The notes beneath the pieces were generated by a model. The model saw only the letters and a program-made list of their open reading frames with translations. It did no database searches and was not told the DNA's origin. 64,000 bases of DNA. Origin: Pseudomonas moraviensis (GTDB lineage: Bacteria > Pseudomonadota > Gammaproteobacteria > Pseudomonadales > Pseudomonadaceae). A program made the position numbers and the translations under genes. The DNA is taken from NCBI RefSeq assembly GCF_900105805.1, contig NZ_LT629788.1:4944501-5008500 (forward strand). The letters are read 5' to 3'. Below are positions 21,766 to 32,056 of this stretch, piece after piece (position 1 is the stretch's first letter; each line of letters opens with the position of its first letter).

Positions 21766-24570
21766 TCAGTGCGCCTCATCCCAATTGTTGCCGACGCCGA
21801 CTTCCACCAGCAGCGGCACGTCCAGTTTCGCCGCTTCGCTCATGTGCAGGCGAATCTCGGTGCTGACCTGCTCGACCAGATCCTCGCGAACCTCCAGCAC
21901 CAGTTCATCGTGCACTTGCAGGATGACCCGGGCATCCAGCCCCGACGTCGCCAGCCAGTTGTCCACGGCGACCATGGCTTTCTTGATGATGTCCGCCGCC
22001 GTGCCCTGCATCGGCGCGTTGATCGCCGTGCGTTCTGCGGCGGCGCGTTCCTGCGGCTTGTTCGAGTTGATCTCCGGCAGGTACAGGCGACGACCGAAGA
22101 ACGTTTCGACGTAGCCCTGATCGGCCGCCTGTGCGCGAGTGCGCTCCATGTACTCGCGTACGCCTGGATAACGGGCGAAGTAAGTATCGATGTAAGCCTT
22201 GGCGGTCTTGGTGTCGACGCCGATGTCCTTGCCGAGCTTCTGCGCGCCCATGCCATAGATCAGACCGAAGTTGATCGCCTTGGCGCTGCGGCGCTGGTCC
22301 GAGGTCACTTGCTCAAGCTCGACCTTGAACACTTCGGCGGCGGTCGCGGTGTGCACGTCGAGGTTGTTGCGGAAGGCGTTCATCAGGCCTTCGTCGCGGG
22401 ACAGGTGCGCCATGATCCGCAACTCGATTTGCGAGTAGTCCGCCGCCAGCAGTTTGTAACCCTTCGGCGCGACGAACGCCTGACGAATGCGCCGGCCTTC
22501 GGCGGTGCGCACCGGGATGTTCTGCAGGTTCGGATCACTGGAGGACAAGCGACCGGTCGAAGCCACGGCTTGATGATAGGACGTGTGGATGCGCCCGGTG
22601 CGCGGGTTGATCTGCTCGGGCAGGCGATCGGTGTAAGTGCTTTTCAGCTTGCTCATCGAACGGTGCTCCATCAGCACTTTCGGCAAGCGGTGATCGTCTT
22701 CGGCGAGTTTCGCCAGCACTTCTTCAGCGGTGGACGGCTGGCCTTTGGCAGTTTTCTTCAGCACCGGCAGGCCAAGCTTTTCATAGAGGATCACCCCCAG
22801 TTGCTTCGGCGAGCCGAGGTTGAATTCCTCCCCGGCAATCTCGAAGGCCTCTCGCTCGAGCGCGACCATTTTGTTGCCCAGCTCGATGCTCTGGATCCCG
22901 AGCAACTCGGCATCGACGAACGCGCCCTGGCGCTCGATGCGCGCCAGCACCGGTACCAGCGGGATTTCGATGTCGGTCAGCACGCTGGCCAGGCTCGGAA
23001 TCGCGCTTAGCTTCTCGAACAGAGCCTGGTGCAGACGCAGGGTGATGTCGGCATCTTCGGCGGCGTAGGGACCGGCCTGTTCCAGGGCGATCTGGTCGAA
23101 GGTCAGTTGCTTGGCACCTTTGCCGGCGATGTCCTGAAAGCTCACCGTGGTGTGGTCGAGGTACTTCTGCGCGAGGCTGTCCATATCGTGACGGGTCGCG
23201 GTGGAGTTGAGCACGTACGACTCAAGCATGGTGTCGAAGGCGATGCCGCGCACGCTGATGCCTTCGTTCTGGTCGCCGCCGATGGCGCAGTTGGCCAGAA
23301 TATTCATGTCGAACTTGGCGTGCTGGCCGACCTTGAGCTTGTTCGGGTCTTCCAGGATCGGCTTGAGTGCGCGCAGCACGGTGTCGCGATCCAGTTGCTC
23401 CGGTACGCCGATGTAGGAGTGGGTCAGCGGAATGTAGGCGGCTTCGTTGGCCTGTACGGCGAACGACAGACCGACCAGTTGTGCCCGCTGCGCGTCGATG
23501 CCGGTGGTTTCGCTGTCGAAGGCGATCAGCTTGGCGTTGCGCAGTTTTTCCAGCCAGACGTCAAAGCGGGCCTGATCGAGGATGGTTTCGTACGCGGCTT
23601 CGACAGGAGCAACGGCTGCCTCGGCGGGTGGGGCGCTGAACAGATCATGCACGGGCGCAGGTTCGGCAGCCGCACTCAGTTCCAGGCGTTTGGCATCGCG
23701 ATCGAGGTCGTTGAGCCAGCTCTTGAATTCCAGCAGGGTGTAGAGCTCGTAGAGTCTGGCCGGGTCTTCCTGACCCATCTGCAGATCATCGAGGCCGATA
23801 TCCAGCGGCACATCGATCTTGATGGTTGCCAGTTGATAGGAGAGGAAAGCCATCTCCTTGTGCTCTTCGAGCTTGGCCACCAGGGTTTTCGCCCCACGAA
23901 TCGGCAAGGTCGGCACGATGTCGAGGTTGGCGTACAGCTCGGTCAGACCGCCGTTGACGCCGACCAGCAGGCCGGACGCCGTCTTCGGGCCGATGCCCGG
24001 CACGCCCGGAATGTTGTCGGAGGAATCGCCCATCAGCGCCAGATAATCGATGATCTGCTCCGGTGCGACGCCAAATTTCTCTTTGACGCCCTCCACATCC
24101 ATCGAACTACCGGACATGGTATTGACCAAGGTAATGTGGCCGTCGACCAATTGCGCCATGTCCTTGTCACCGGTGGAGATGATCACCGGGCGGTCCGCCG
24201 CCGCGCTGCTGCGCGCCAGGGTGCCGATCACGTCGTCGGCCTCGACGCCGTCCACGCACAGCAGCGGGAAGCCGAGGGCGATCACGCTCTGGTGCAGCGG
24301 CTCGATCTGCACGCGCATGTCATCGGGCATGCTCGGGCGGTTGGCCTTGTATTCGGCGTACATCTCATCGCGAAATGTCCCGCCTTTGGCGTCGAATACC
24401 ACGGCGAACGGGCTGTCCGGGTACTGCTTGCGCAGACTCTTGAGCATGTTCAGCACGCCTTTGACCGCACCGGTCGGCAGGCCTTTGGACGTGGTCAGTG
24501 GTGGCAGTGCATGAAAGGCGCGGTACAGGTAAGACGAACCGTCCACCAGGACGAGGGGGGCTTGGCTCAT
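21766..24570 (-). CDS. polA: DNA polymerase I
   Basis: 934 residues from ATG 24570 (MSQAPLVLVDGSSYLYRAFHALP). An in-frame TTG at 24582 is rejected because the AAGG site would touch it. The 5'-nuclease domain (~1-300) has the acidic SSYLYR, DGVEADDVIGT and GDKDMAQLV motifs. The 3'-5' exonuclease-like domain (~325-520) includes FDSETTGID. The polymerase domain has SSSDPNLQNIPVRT, motif A DYSQIELR, motif B RRSAKAINFGLIYGMG and motif C VHDELV. It is a full-length, apparently active enzyme for repair and Okazaki-fragment processing. It is divergent from the DUF2782 gene. Confidence 0.98.
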   Translation of the reverse strand: MSQAPLVLVDGSSYLYRAFHALPPLTTSKGLPTGAVKGVLNMLKSLRKQYPDSPFAVVFDAKGGTFRDEMYAEYKANRPSMPDDMRVQIEPLHQSVIALGFPLLCVDGVEADDVIGTLARSSAAADRPVIISTGDKDMAQLVDGHITLVNTMSGSSMDVEGVKEKFGVAPEQIIDYLALMGDSSDNIPGVPGIGPKTASGLLVGVNGGLTELYANLDIVPTLPIRGAKTLVAKLEEHKEMAFLSYQLATIKIDVPLDIGLDDLQMGQEDPARLYELYTLLEFKSWLNDLDRDAKRLELSAAAEPAPVHDLFSAPPAEAAVAPVEAAYETILDQARFDVWLEKLRNAKLIAFDSETTGIDAQRAQLVGLSFAVQANEAAYIPLTHSYIGVPEQLDRDTVLRALKPILEDPNKLKVGQHAKFDMNILANCAIGGDQNEGISVRGIAFDTMLESYVLNSTATRHDMDSLAQKYLDHTTVSFQDIAGKGAKQLTFDQIALEQAGPYAAEDADITLRLHQALFEKLSAIPSLASVLTDIEIPLVPVLARIERQGAFVDAELLGIQSIELGNKMVALEREAFEIAGEEFNLGSPKQLGVILYEKLGLPVLKKTAKGQPSTAEEVLAKLAEDDHRLPKVLMEHRSMSKLKSTYTDRLPEQINPRTGRIHTSYHQAVASTGRLSSSDPNLQNIPVRTAEGRRIRQAFVAPKGYKLLAADYSQIELRIMAHLSRDEGLMNAFRNNLDVHTATAAEVFKVELEQVTSDQRRSAKAINFGLIYGMGAQKLGKDIGVDTKTAKAYIDTYFARYPGVREYMERTRAQAADQGYVETFFGRRLYLPEINSNKPQERAAAERTAINAPMQGTAADIIKKAMVAVDNWLATSGLDARVILQVHDELVLEVREDLVEQVSTEIRLHMSEAAKLDVPLLVEVGVGNNWDEAH

Positions 24571-24644
24571 GAGCAGGATCAACCTTTTCGGCGGGTCCGG
24601 GGCTAGAATAGCGGGACCGTTGACGACAAAGGGACAAGGTTATC

Positions 24645-24935
24645 ATGCGTACGTTAAATCGCTTGCTGCTGGTCGGGTTGATCGCTGTCTCACCACTGGC
24701 CGCGATGGCGGCGGATGATGCGCCTGGCGCCGACCCCGACGTCACCATCCGCACGGAGGGCGACAAGACCATTCAGGAGTACCGCCAGAACGGTTTCCTG
24801 TATGCGATCAAAGTCACGCCGAAGGGCGCGCCGCCGTATTTTCTGGTGCGCGCCGACGGGACGGATGCCAATTTCATCCGCTCGGATCAGCCGGATATGC
24901 TGATCCCGTCATGGAAGATCTTCGAATGGAAGTAG
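24645..24935 (+). CDS. DUF2782 small exported protein
   Basis: 96 residues with a clear Sec signal peptide (MRTLNRLLLVGLIAVSPLAAMA, ~1-22). The DUF2782 module follows: EYRQNGFLYAIKVTPKGAPPYFLVRADG, ending IPSWKIFEWK. It is periplasmic, of unknown function, and conserved beside polA and thrB in Pseudomonas (PA5494). AAGG lies 6 bases before ATG 24645. A GC-rich hairpin (24951-24970) separates it from thrB, which lies 53 bp downstream on the same strand. Confidence 0.9.
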   Translation: MRTLNRLLLVGLIAVSPLAAMAADDAPGADPDVTIRTEGDKTIQEYRQNGFLYAIKVTPKGAPPYFLVRADGTDANFIRSDQPDMLIPSWKIFEWK

Positions 24936-24950
24936 GTTTTTAATTCACCC

Positions 24951-24970
24951 GGCGCCGCCGTTGCGGCGCC
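24951..24970. repeat. GC-rich hairpin between DUF2782 and thrB
   Basis: GGCGCCGC (24951-24958) pairs with GCGGCGCC (24963-24970) around CGTT. There is no T-run. It lies 19 bp before the thrB ATG, so it could attenuate read-through or affect thrB translation. Confidence 0.5.
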
Positions 24971-24988
24971 CGTACTGGCAGTTAAGAC

Positions 24989-25942
24989 ATGTCTGTGTTC
25001 ACTCCCCTGGCTCGGCCCGAGCTGGAAACCTTTCTCGCCCCATACGGGCTTGGCCGCCTGCTTGATTTCCAGGGGATCGCCGCCGGCAGCGAAAACACCA
25101 ACTTCTTTATCAGCCTGGAGCAGGGCGAATTCGTCCTGACCCTGGTCGAGCGCGGTCCGGTGCAGGAGATGCCGTTCTTCATCGACCTGCTCGACGTGCT
25201 GCACGAAGCCGACCTGCCGGTGCCGTATGCCCTGCGCACCAGTGACGGCGTGGCGTTGCGTGAACTCAAAGGCAAGCCAGCGCTGCTGCAACCGCGCCTG
25301 TCGGGCAAGCACATCAAGGTCGCCAATGCCCAGCATTGCGCCCAGGTCGGCGAATTGCAGGCACATCTCCACCTGGCGACCCAGGGCGAGCGCATGATCA
25401 AGCGCAAGACCGATCGCGGTCTGGACTGGATGCTGGAGGAGGGCGGCGAGTTGTTGTCCCACTTGAGCGAAGAGCCGCAGGCCTTGCTGCAAAAGGCGCT
25501 GGACGAAATCACCGCGCAGAAGGACAGAATCCTCGCGCTGCCGCGGGCAAACATCCACGCCGATCTGTTCCGCGACAACGCGATGTTCGAAGGCACTCAC
25601 CTGACCGGGCTGATCGACTTCTACAACGCCTGCTCGGGGCCGATGCTGTACGACGTGGCAATCGCGTTGAACGACTGGTGCTCGGATGAAGCGGGCGTGA
25701 TCGATGGCCCGCGGGCCCGAGCGTTTCTCGGTGCCTACGCCGCGCTGCGCCCATTCACGGCGGCGGAAGCTGAACTGTGGCCGACGATGCTGCGCGTGGC
25801 TTGTGTGCGGTTCTGGTTGTCACGCTTGATTGCCGCCGAGCAGTTCGCCGGGCAGGACGTGTTGATTCACGACCCGCGGGAGTTCGAGCAGCGGCTGGTA
25901 CAGCGGCAGAAGGTCAGCACACCGTTGCCTTTCGCCCTTTAA
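24989..25942 (+). CDS. thrB: Homoserine kinase
   Basis: 317 residues. It belongs to the APH-like kinase fold of ThrB used by pseudomonads, not the GHMP-kinase ThrB of E. coli. Visible motifs are GSENTNFFISL (phosphate loop), the catalytic loop NIHADLFRDNAMF (Brenner-type HxDxxxxN) and LIDFYNACSGP (metal-binding Asp). It phosphorylates L-homoserine for threonine synthesis. The start ATG 24989 follows the hairpin at 24951-24970. The gene is followed by a REP pair and then the convergent znuA. Confidence 0.94.
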   Translation: MSVFTPLARPELETFLAPYGLGRLLDFQGIAAGSENTNFFISLEQGEFVLTLVERGPVQEMPFFIDLLDVLHEADLPVPYALRTSDGVALRELKGKPALLQPRLSGKHIKVANAQHCAQVGELQAHLHLATQGERMIKRKTDRGLDWMLEEGGELLSHLSEEPQALLQKALDEITAQKDRILALPRANIHADLFRDNAMFEGTHLTGLIDFYNACSGPMLYDVAIALNDWCSDEAGVIDGPRARAFLGAYAALRPFTAAEAELWPTMLRVACVRFWLSRLIAAEQFAGQDVLIHDPREFEQRLVQRQKVSTPLPFAL

Positions 25943-25947
25943 AAGCT

Positions 25948-26010
25948 TCGCGAGCAGGCTCACTCCTACAAGGGAATGCATTCCAAATGTAGGAGTGAGC
26001 CTGCTCGCGA
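25948..26010. repeat. REP pair, outward orientation, 63 bp
   Basis: TCGCGAGCAGGCTCACTCCTACA at 25948 is mirrored by TGTAGGAGTGAGCCTGCTCGCGA ending at 26010. Relative to the 90-bp pairs the two REP units face the opposite way, with a 17-nt spacer. It lies between the convergent thrB and znuA stops. Confidence 0.9.
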
Positions 26011-26032
26011 TTGAGGCGAAGCCGAATCAGCC

Positions 26033-26953
26033 CTAAAGCGATTCCAGGCATCCGGCGAGATCATTGCCGAGTTTTTCCAGCACCTGCTCATACCCCTGAG
26101 CCGTCGCCGGGGTGTACCCACCCAGCGCATCCAGCTCGGCCAGTTTCACCGGCAAACCGGCCACCAGCGTTTCCGCCAGACGCGGACGCAACGGTGGCTC
26201 GCTGAATACGCAAGTCTTGCCCACTTCCTGCAAGCGCTTGCGCATCGCCGCCACATGCTGAGCGCCTGGCTGCACTTCAGCCGCGACGGCGAACACCCCG
26301 GCGTGCTTCAGGCCGTAAGCGTCTTCGAAATAATCAAACGCCTCGTGAAAGACGAAGTACGGCTTGCCTTCGACATTGGCCAGACGCTTCTTCAAGCGCT
26401 GATCCAGCGCACCCAGACGTTCATCGAAGGCTTTGGCGTTGCTCTGATAACGCTGAGCATTGGCCGGGTCGGCCGCGCTGAGATCGGCGGCCATTTTCTC
26501 GGCGATCACCCGGGCGTTGACCGGTGACAGCCATAAGTGCGCGTCCAGCGAGCCGGGGCGATGGTCGTGGTCATGCTCATCGGCCTCTTCGGCGTGGGAA
26601 TGGTTGTCTGCGCCGAAATGGCGCAATTTCAGCCCCGGCAGATCCTGCACCGCGACACTCGGCAGGCTGCGACCGCTGAGCACCCGCGGCAGGAAGCCTT
26701 CCATGTCCGGGCCGATCCAGTAGAGCAGATCGACCGACTGCACCTTCCGTACGTCGGAGGGGCGCAGGGCGTAATTGTGCGGCGAGGCACCCGGTGGCAA
26801 CAGCACCTCGGGAATCGCCACGCCGTCCTGCACGGCAGCGGCAATCAACTGCAACGGTTTGATGCTGGTGAGCACTTTGACCTCGGCCTGAGCCGTACCG
26901 GTCAGCAGAAAAACGGCAACAAAGGCCACAAAAACAGAAAAAAGTCGGGACAC
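26033..26953 (-). CDS. znuA: ZnuA, periplasmic zinc-binding protein of the ZnuABC importer
   Basis: 306 residues from GTG 26953 (MSRLFSVFVAFVAV); an alternative GTG at 26962 adds three residues. The closer start has GAGTGG at good spacing. A signal peptide (~1-23) is followed by a cluster A-1 substrate-binding fold with zinc ligands in PHNYALRPSD (first His), DAHLWLSP, VFHEAFDYF and a final acidic site near LAELDALGGY. A charged His/Asp loop (HAEEADEHDHDH) lies between the first two ligands, as in other ZnuA proteins, and probably helps collect zinc. It is transcribed away from zur-znuCB, with a Zur-box candidate between. Confidence 0.95.
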   Translation of the reverse strand: MSRLFSVFVAFVAVFLLTGTAQAEVKVLTSIKPLQLIAAAVQDGVAIPEVLLPPGASPHNYALRPSDVRKVQSVDLLYWIGPDMEGFLPRVLSGRSLPSVAVQDLPGLKLRHFGADNHSHAEEADEHDHDHRPGSLDAHLWLSPVNARVIAEKMAADLSAADPANAQRYQSNAKAFDERLGALDQRLKKRLANVEGKPYFVFHEAFDYFEDAYGLKHAGVFAVAAEVQPGAQHVAAMRKRLQEVGKTCVFSEPPLRPRLAETLVAGLPVKLAELDALGGYTPATAQGYEQVLEKLGNDLAGCLESL

Positions 26954-26980
26954 GATGACCACTCAAGGAAGCGAGAACGG

Positions 26981-26993
26981 GTAACATAATAAC
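26981..26993. promoter_or_regulatory. Candidate Zur box in the znuA/zur divergent promoter
   Basis: On the minus strand the site reads GTTATTATGTTAC. It matches the left half of the Zur operator GTTATNNTATAAC exactly and the right half imperfectly. It sits midway in the 66-bp region between the divergent znuA and zur starts, the expected place for zinc-dependent repression of both units. Confidence 0.5.
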
Positions 26994-27019
26994 GTCTCCA
27001 GCAAATCTCGTCGCCGCTC

Positions 27020-27501
27020 ATGCCTATTACACCGATTGCCAGCCGTCCCCACGACCACTCCCATTGCGTGCACAGCGCTTTGTCCGAGGCCGATACCTTG
27101 TGCGCGCAAAAAGGTTTGCGTCTGACCGCTCTGCGCCGCCGCGTGCTGGAATTGGTCTGGCAGAGCCACAAGCCACTGGGTGCCTACGACATCCTCGCCG
27201 TGCTCAGCGAGCAGGACGGCCGCCGGGCCGCGCCGCCGACCGTGTACCGCGCGCTGGATTTCCTCCTGGAAAACGGCCTGGTTCATCGCATCTCGTCGCT
27301 CAACGCCTTCGTCGGCTGCGTGCATCCCGAGCATGCGCATCAGGGTCAGTTCCTGATCTGCCGCGACTGTCACGCCGCTATCGAACTTGAGCAAAAAGTG
27401 ATCAGCGACGCAATTATCAGCAGCGCCAAAGACGTCGGCTTCATCGTCGAAGCGCAGACGGTCGAAGTGGTCGGCCTGTGCGCCGGTTGCCAGGGGGCCT
27501 G

Positions 27502-27502
<1 letters not shown>
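27020..27502 (+). CDS. zur: Zur, zinc-responsive Fur-family repressor
   Basis: 160 residues. A winged-helix DNA-binding half (LTALRRRVLELVWQSHKPLGAYDILAVLSEQDG, TVYRALDFLLENGLVHRI) precedes the dimerisation half, which has the zinc sites CVHPEHAHQGQFLICRDCHAAIEL and the C-terminal CAGC pair. It lacks features of ferric Fur and sits in the znu locus, so Zur (Np20 in P. aeruginosa) is a secure call. It represses zinc uptake genes when zinc is sufficient. Its TGA stop overlaps the znuC ATG by one base, so regulator and transporter are cotranscribed and autoregulation is likely. Confidence 0.95.
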
Positions 27503-28279
<777 letters not shown>

Positions 28280-28287
<8 letters not shown>

Positions 28288-29068
28288 TTTTCTCTTGTAT
28301 GCCCTGCTTGCAGGTCTGGCGCTGGCGCTGGTGGCCGGACCGCTCGGCTCGTTTGTGGTGTGGCGGCGCATGGCCTATTTCGGCGACACCCTGTCCCACG
28401 CCGCGCTGCTCGGCGTGGCACTGGGCTTTCTGCTGGATGTCAGCCCGACTGTAGCGGTGACGGTCGGGTGCCTGCTGCTGGCGGTGCTGCTGGTGACCCT
28501 GCAACAGCGCCAGCCACTGGCGTCTGACACGCTGTTGGGAATTCTTGCGCCGAGCACGCTCTCTCTCGGCCTGGTGGTACTAAGCTTCATGCATGAAGTG
28601 CGGATCGACCTGATGGCCTATCTGTTTGGCGATCTGCTGGCGATCAGTCCGAGCGACCTGGCGTGGATCCTCGGCGGCACCGCGGCGGTGCTGGTGTTGC
28701 TGGTGACGCTGTGGCGGCCGCTGCTGGCGGTCACCGTGCACGAAGAACTGGCGCGGGTCGAGGGCCTGCCGGTGGCCGGTCTGCGCTTGGCACTGATGTT
28801 GTTGATCGCGGTGGTGATCGCAGTGGCGATGAAAATCGTCGGGGTATTGTTGATCACTTCGCTGCTGATCATTCCGGCCGCTGCGGCACAGCGTCACGCC
28901 CGTTCGCCGGAGCAGATGGCCCTGGGCGCGAGCCTGCTGGGCATGCTCGCGGTGTGCGGCGGGCTGGCGTTGTCATGGTTCAAGGACACCCCGGCGGGGC
29001 CGTCGATCGTGGTGACGGCGGCCGCGCTGTTTCTGTTGAGTTTTGTTCTGCCCCGTCGTGGGGTGTAG
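28280..29068 (+). CDS. znuB: ZnuB, permease of the zinc importer
   Basis: 262 residues from ATG 28280 (MADFLLYALLAGLALALVAGPLGSFVVWRRM), the same length as PAO1 ZnuB. There are about eight membrane helices of the ABC-3 family, with the conserved GDTLSHAALLGVALG and an ATPase-coupling stretch near VEGLPVAGLRLALMLLIAV. It forms the transmembrane channel for Zn2+ delivered by ZnuA. The start is within the 3' end of znuC. The lipoprotein gene follows after 37 bp and may be cotranscribed. Confidence 0.95.
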
Positions 29069-29105
29069 ACTTGGCCGCTTTTTGCGCAATTAGAGAGTCG
29101 CAGGA

Positions 29106-29819
29106 ATGAAGCCGTTCGCCTCCCGTTATCTGCTCCTTGTCGCATTTTCAGTGCTGCTGGGCGCCTGCCAAAGCACGCCGCCGGTGGCTGAAGTCCCGGA
29201 TGCGCGGGCTACGGCCATCGCACAGCTGGAGCAAAGCCTGGCCAGCAGCGAACTGGCCACCGCCGAAGACCAGTTGGCCGCGTTGCAGGCCGAAACCCCT
29301 AACGATCAATCCCTCGAGCAGTATCAGCGGCAGTTGGCGGAGGCGTACCTGCGCCGCAGCCAGATCGTCCTGCAGAAAGGTGATGTCAACGCTGCGGCCA
29401 CTGCATTGAGCCGTGCCCGCGCCTTGATGCCCAAGGCCCCCGCGCTGACTGGCGGTGTCAACGGCGCGATCACTGAAGCGCGCAAGGCCGAGCTGGAAAA
29501 GGCTGAAGCCGCGCTGCTGGCTGCCGAGGCCCGGCCGAAAGCCAAGGTCATCGACCCCACTGCCGAGAGCACCACGGTTGCGCTGAACATTGGTGATATT
29601 CACAAGCTGCAACGCCAACTCGATGCGATTGCCGCCGATGTGGTGAATTATGAGTGCGCCGTCAGCATCCAGGCCCCACGCACCGCGGATTATCCGTGGC
29701 TGGCGACCTTGCTGACCAAGCGAGTGAAGAAGCTCGATCCTGACTTTGATTTGCAGATCGAGAAGCAGATCTTGCGCACGGTGCCGGCGCAGATGGTGTT
29801 GAGCCCGCGTAAACCCTAA
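29106..29819 (+). CDS. Uncharacterised lipoprotein with TPR-like helical repeats
   Basis: 237 residues. The signal ends in lipobox LGAC with the Cys near 20 (CQSTPPVAEV). Residues ~30-120 are helical with a TPR-like rhythm (AQLEQSLASSELATAEDQLAALQAE, QYQRQLAEAYLRRSQIVLQ, AATALSRARALMPKAP). The C-terminal half contains STTVALNIGDIHKLQRQLDAIAADVVNYEC and ends in basic RKP. It is homologous in position to PAO1 PA5502. It is probably an outer-membrane lipoprotein; the role is unknown. A REP pair follows directly. Confidence 0.8.
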   Translation: MKPFASRYLLLVAFSVLLGACQSTPPVAEVPDARATAIAQLEQSLASSELATAEDQLAALQAETPNDQSLEQYQRQLAEAYLRRSQIVLQKGDVNAAATALSRARALMPKAPALTGGVNGAITEARKAELEKAEAALLAAEARPKAKVIDPTAESTTVALNIGDIHKLQRQLDAIAADVVNYECAVSIQAPRTADYPWLATLLTKRVKKLDPDFDLQIEKQILRTVPAQMVLSPRKP

Positions 29820-29825
29820 AAAAGC

Positions 29826-29889
29826 TTCGCGAGCAGGCTCGCTCCCACAGGTGCAACAGCATACCTGTGGGAGCGAGCCTGCTCGCGAA
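29826..29889. repeat. REP pair, GTGGGAGCGAGCCTGCTCGCGA type, 64 bp
   Basis: TTCGCGAGCAGGCTCGCTCC at 29826 is mirrored exactly by the inverse complement ending at 29889; the arm is ~27 nt (through CCCACAGGT) with a short spacer. It is the GGGAGCGAG variant, different from the GGAGTGAG variant of most pairs here. It lies between convergent transcripts. Confidence 0.92.
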
Positions 29890-29914
29890 AGCGTCCTCTC
29901 AGCCAATAAAGATC

Positions 29915-32056
29915 TTAAGCCGGAATCGCCTTGGCCTTAGGCTCCCGCGCCCAGACCCGATGCTCGCCAATTGCGGCGAAGAACGGCTTGGTCAACGCGC
30001 CGACATCAGCGCCCTGCAACAACCCCGCATCCGCATCCAGCTTCAACAAGTCCTGCAATTGCTTGGCCTCGCCGTGCAGTGCGATCGCCTTCAGGTGCTT
30101 GTACGCCTCGAGCAGGTAATGCAGCGCCACACCGTCACCGCTCAACGCGGTAATCGACGCTGCGCCACCCGGTACGAACACCGCATCGAACGCAATTGAA
30201 GGCATGCCTTCCATCGACGCATCCACCGGCAATGCCTTGCCATCAGCGGTCTTCACTGGCGCCGAGGTCGGGCCGAGCAGTTTCGCATGGGCGCCTTCCG
30301 CTTCCAGCGCCTGTTTCATCGCATCGATGGCCGCAGCGTCAACACCGTTGGCAGCAAGGATCGCCACTTTGCGCGTCTTGATATTGCCCGGCAGCAGGTT
30401 CGCCTGGCTGAGCGCTGGCGACTGCTCAAGCGAGGTCTTGCGCACTTCGACCGTGCCTTTGGCTGGCGCCGGCAAACCGAGGTTCTCCGCCACGCGTTTG
30501 GCCAGGTTCAGGTCGATATTGGCGAGGATCTCGTTCACTTCACGGGCACGGATGAACTCACGCTCGACCTTGCCCAGCTCGAAGCTGTACGCGGCGATGA
30601 TGTGCTCTTTCTCATGGTCGCTCATGCTGTTGAAGAACAGGCGCGCCTGAGAGAAGTGGTCGCTGAACGACTCACTACGCTGACGGATCTTCGCGGCGTC
30701 GATGCGCTCTGGATAGCTCTCGAAACCACCGTCCTGTGCCGCCGGCGGGGTCTCTTTCGGCCAGCCGCCGTCGATCGAGTTCGGCTCGTAGGAAGCGCGG
30801 CCCTTGTCGATAGTGGTGCGGTGTTGCGCGTCGCGCTGGCCGTTGTGGAACGGCGCGACCGGACGGTTGATCGGCAGCTCATGGAAGTTCGGCCCGCCGA
30901 GCCGGCTGATCTGCGTGTCGGTGTAGGAAAACAGCCGACCTTGCAGCAGCGGGTCATTGGAGAAGTCGATACCCGGCACGATGTGGCCTGGGCAGAAGGC
31001 GACCTGTTCGGTTTCCGCGAAGAAGTTGTCCGGGTTGCGATTCAGGGTCATTTTGCCCAGCGGGGTGATCGGCACGATTTCTTCGGGAATGATCTTGGTC
31101 GGGTCGAGGATGTCGAAGTCGAAGTCGTGTTCGTTCTCTTCTTCGACGATCTGCACGCCCAGTTCCCATTCCGGGTAGTCACCCATCTCGATCGCTTCCC
31201 ACAGGTCGCGACGGTGGTAGTCGGTATCTTTCCCGGCGAGCTTCTGCGCCTCGTCCCACACCAGCGAACAGGTGCCGGCGGTTGGGCGCCAGTGGAATTT
31301 GACGAAGCGCGACTTACCCTCGGCATTGATCAGGCGGAAGGTGTGCACGCCGAAACCCTGCATGCTGCGCAGGCTTTTCGGGATGGCCCGGTCGGACATC
31401 GCCCAGATCACCATGTGCGCAGATTCCGGCACCAGCGAAACGAAGTCCCAAAACGTGTCGTGAGCCGAGCCGCCGGTGGGGATTTCGTTGTGCGGCTCGG
31501 GTTTCACCGCGTGCACGAAATCAGGAAACTTGATCGCGTCCTGAATGAAGAACACTGGCATGTTGTTGCCGACCAGGTCGAAGTTGCCCTCGTCGGTAAA
31601 GAACTTCACCGCAAAGCCACGCACGTCACGCACGGTGTCGCCGGAACCGCGTGGTCCCTGCACCGTGGAAAAGCGCACGAACACTGGCGTCTTCTTGCCC
31701 GGATCCTGTAGGAAACCAGCCTTGGTCAGCGCTGCATGGTTCTCGTAGGTCTGAAAGAAACCGTGGGCGCCGGTACCACGTGCGTGGACGATGCGCTCCG
31801 GAATCCGCTCATGGTCAAAGTGCGTGATCTTTTCACGCATGATGAAGTCTTCCAGCAGCGAAGGCCCGCGTGGCCCGGCTTTGAGGGTGTTCTGGTTGTC
31901 CGCGATCTTCACACCCTGGTTGGTGCGCAGGGCCTGACCGGTGGCGTCGGAACGGAATTCTTCCAGGCTGTCGAGCTTGGAGTTGGTGTTGGCGCGATCC
32001 GGGGTATCGGTCCCGGCCATTTCGCTTTTATCGGGTGCAGGCTTTTTGATGCTCAT
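29915..32056 (-). CDS. katE: Large-subunit catalase HPII (KatE type)
   Basis: 713 residues from ATG 32056 (MSIKKPAPDKSEMAG), with GGAG ten bases upstream. The catalase core (~75-560) has the distal His motif RIVHARGTGAHGFF, the distal Asn region and the proximal heme Tyr region in FSYTDTQISRLG. A C-terminal class I glutamine-amidotransferase-like domain (~600-705, KVAILAANGVDAAAIDAMK) marks the clade 2 large catalases such as E. coli KatE, usually RpoS-controlled. It dismutates H2O2 in stationary phase. The N-terminal arm (~1-70), rich in Asn and charge, is the tetramer-threading arm of this clade. It is divergent from metNIQ. Confidence 0.96.
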   Translation of the reverse strand: MSIKKPAPDKSEMAGTDTPDRANTNSKLDSLEEFRSDATGQALRTNQGVKIADNQNTLKAGPRGPSLLEDFIMREKITHFDHERIPERIVHARGTGAHGFFQTYENHAALTKAGFLQDPGKKTPVFVRFSTVQGPRGSGDTVRDVRGFAVKFFTDEGNFDLVGNNMPVFFIQDAIKFPDFVHAVKPEPHNEIPTGGSAHDTFWDFVSLVPESAHMVIWAMSDRAIPKSLRSMQGFGVHTFRLINAEGKSRFVKFHWRPTAGTCSLVWDEAQKLAGKDTDYHRRDLWEAIEMGDYPEWELGVQIVEEENEHDFDFDILDPTKIIPEEIVPITPLGKMTLNRNPDNFFAETEQVAFCPGHIVPGIDFSNDPLLQGRLFSYTDTQISRLGGPNFHELPINRPVAPFHNGQRDAQHRTTIDKGRASYEPNSIDGGWPKETPPAAQDGGFESYPERIDAAKIRQRSESFSDHFSQARLFFNSMSDHEKEHIIAAYSFELGKVEREFIRAREVNEILANIDLNLAKRVAENLGLPAPAKGTVEVRKTSLEQSPALSQANLLPGNIKTRKVAILAANGVDAAAIDAMKQALEAEGAHAKLLGPTSAPVKTADGKALPVDASMEGMPSIAFDAVFVPGGAASITALSGDGVALHYLLEAYKHLKAIALHGEAKQLQDLLKLDADAGLLQGADVGALTKPFFAAIGEHRVWAREPKAKAIPA

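Noticed and set aside
24571..24582. TTG start for PolA four codons upstream
   Set aside because: The ribosome site would be directly adjacent to the codon; the downstream ATG matches other PolA proteins.
23029..24606. 525-residue plus-strand open frame inside polA
   Set aside because: A shadow of polA codon periodicity; no start site, no domain.
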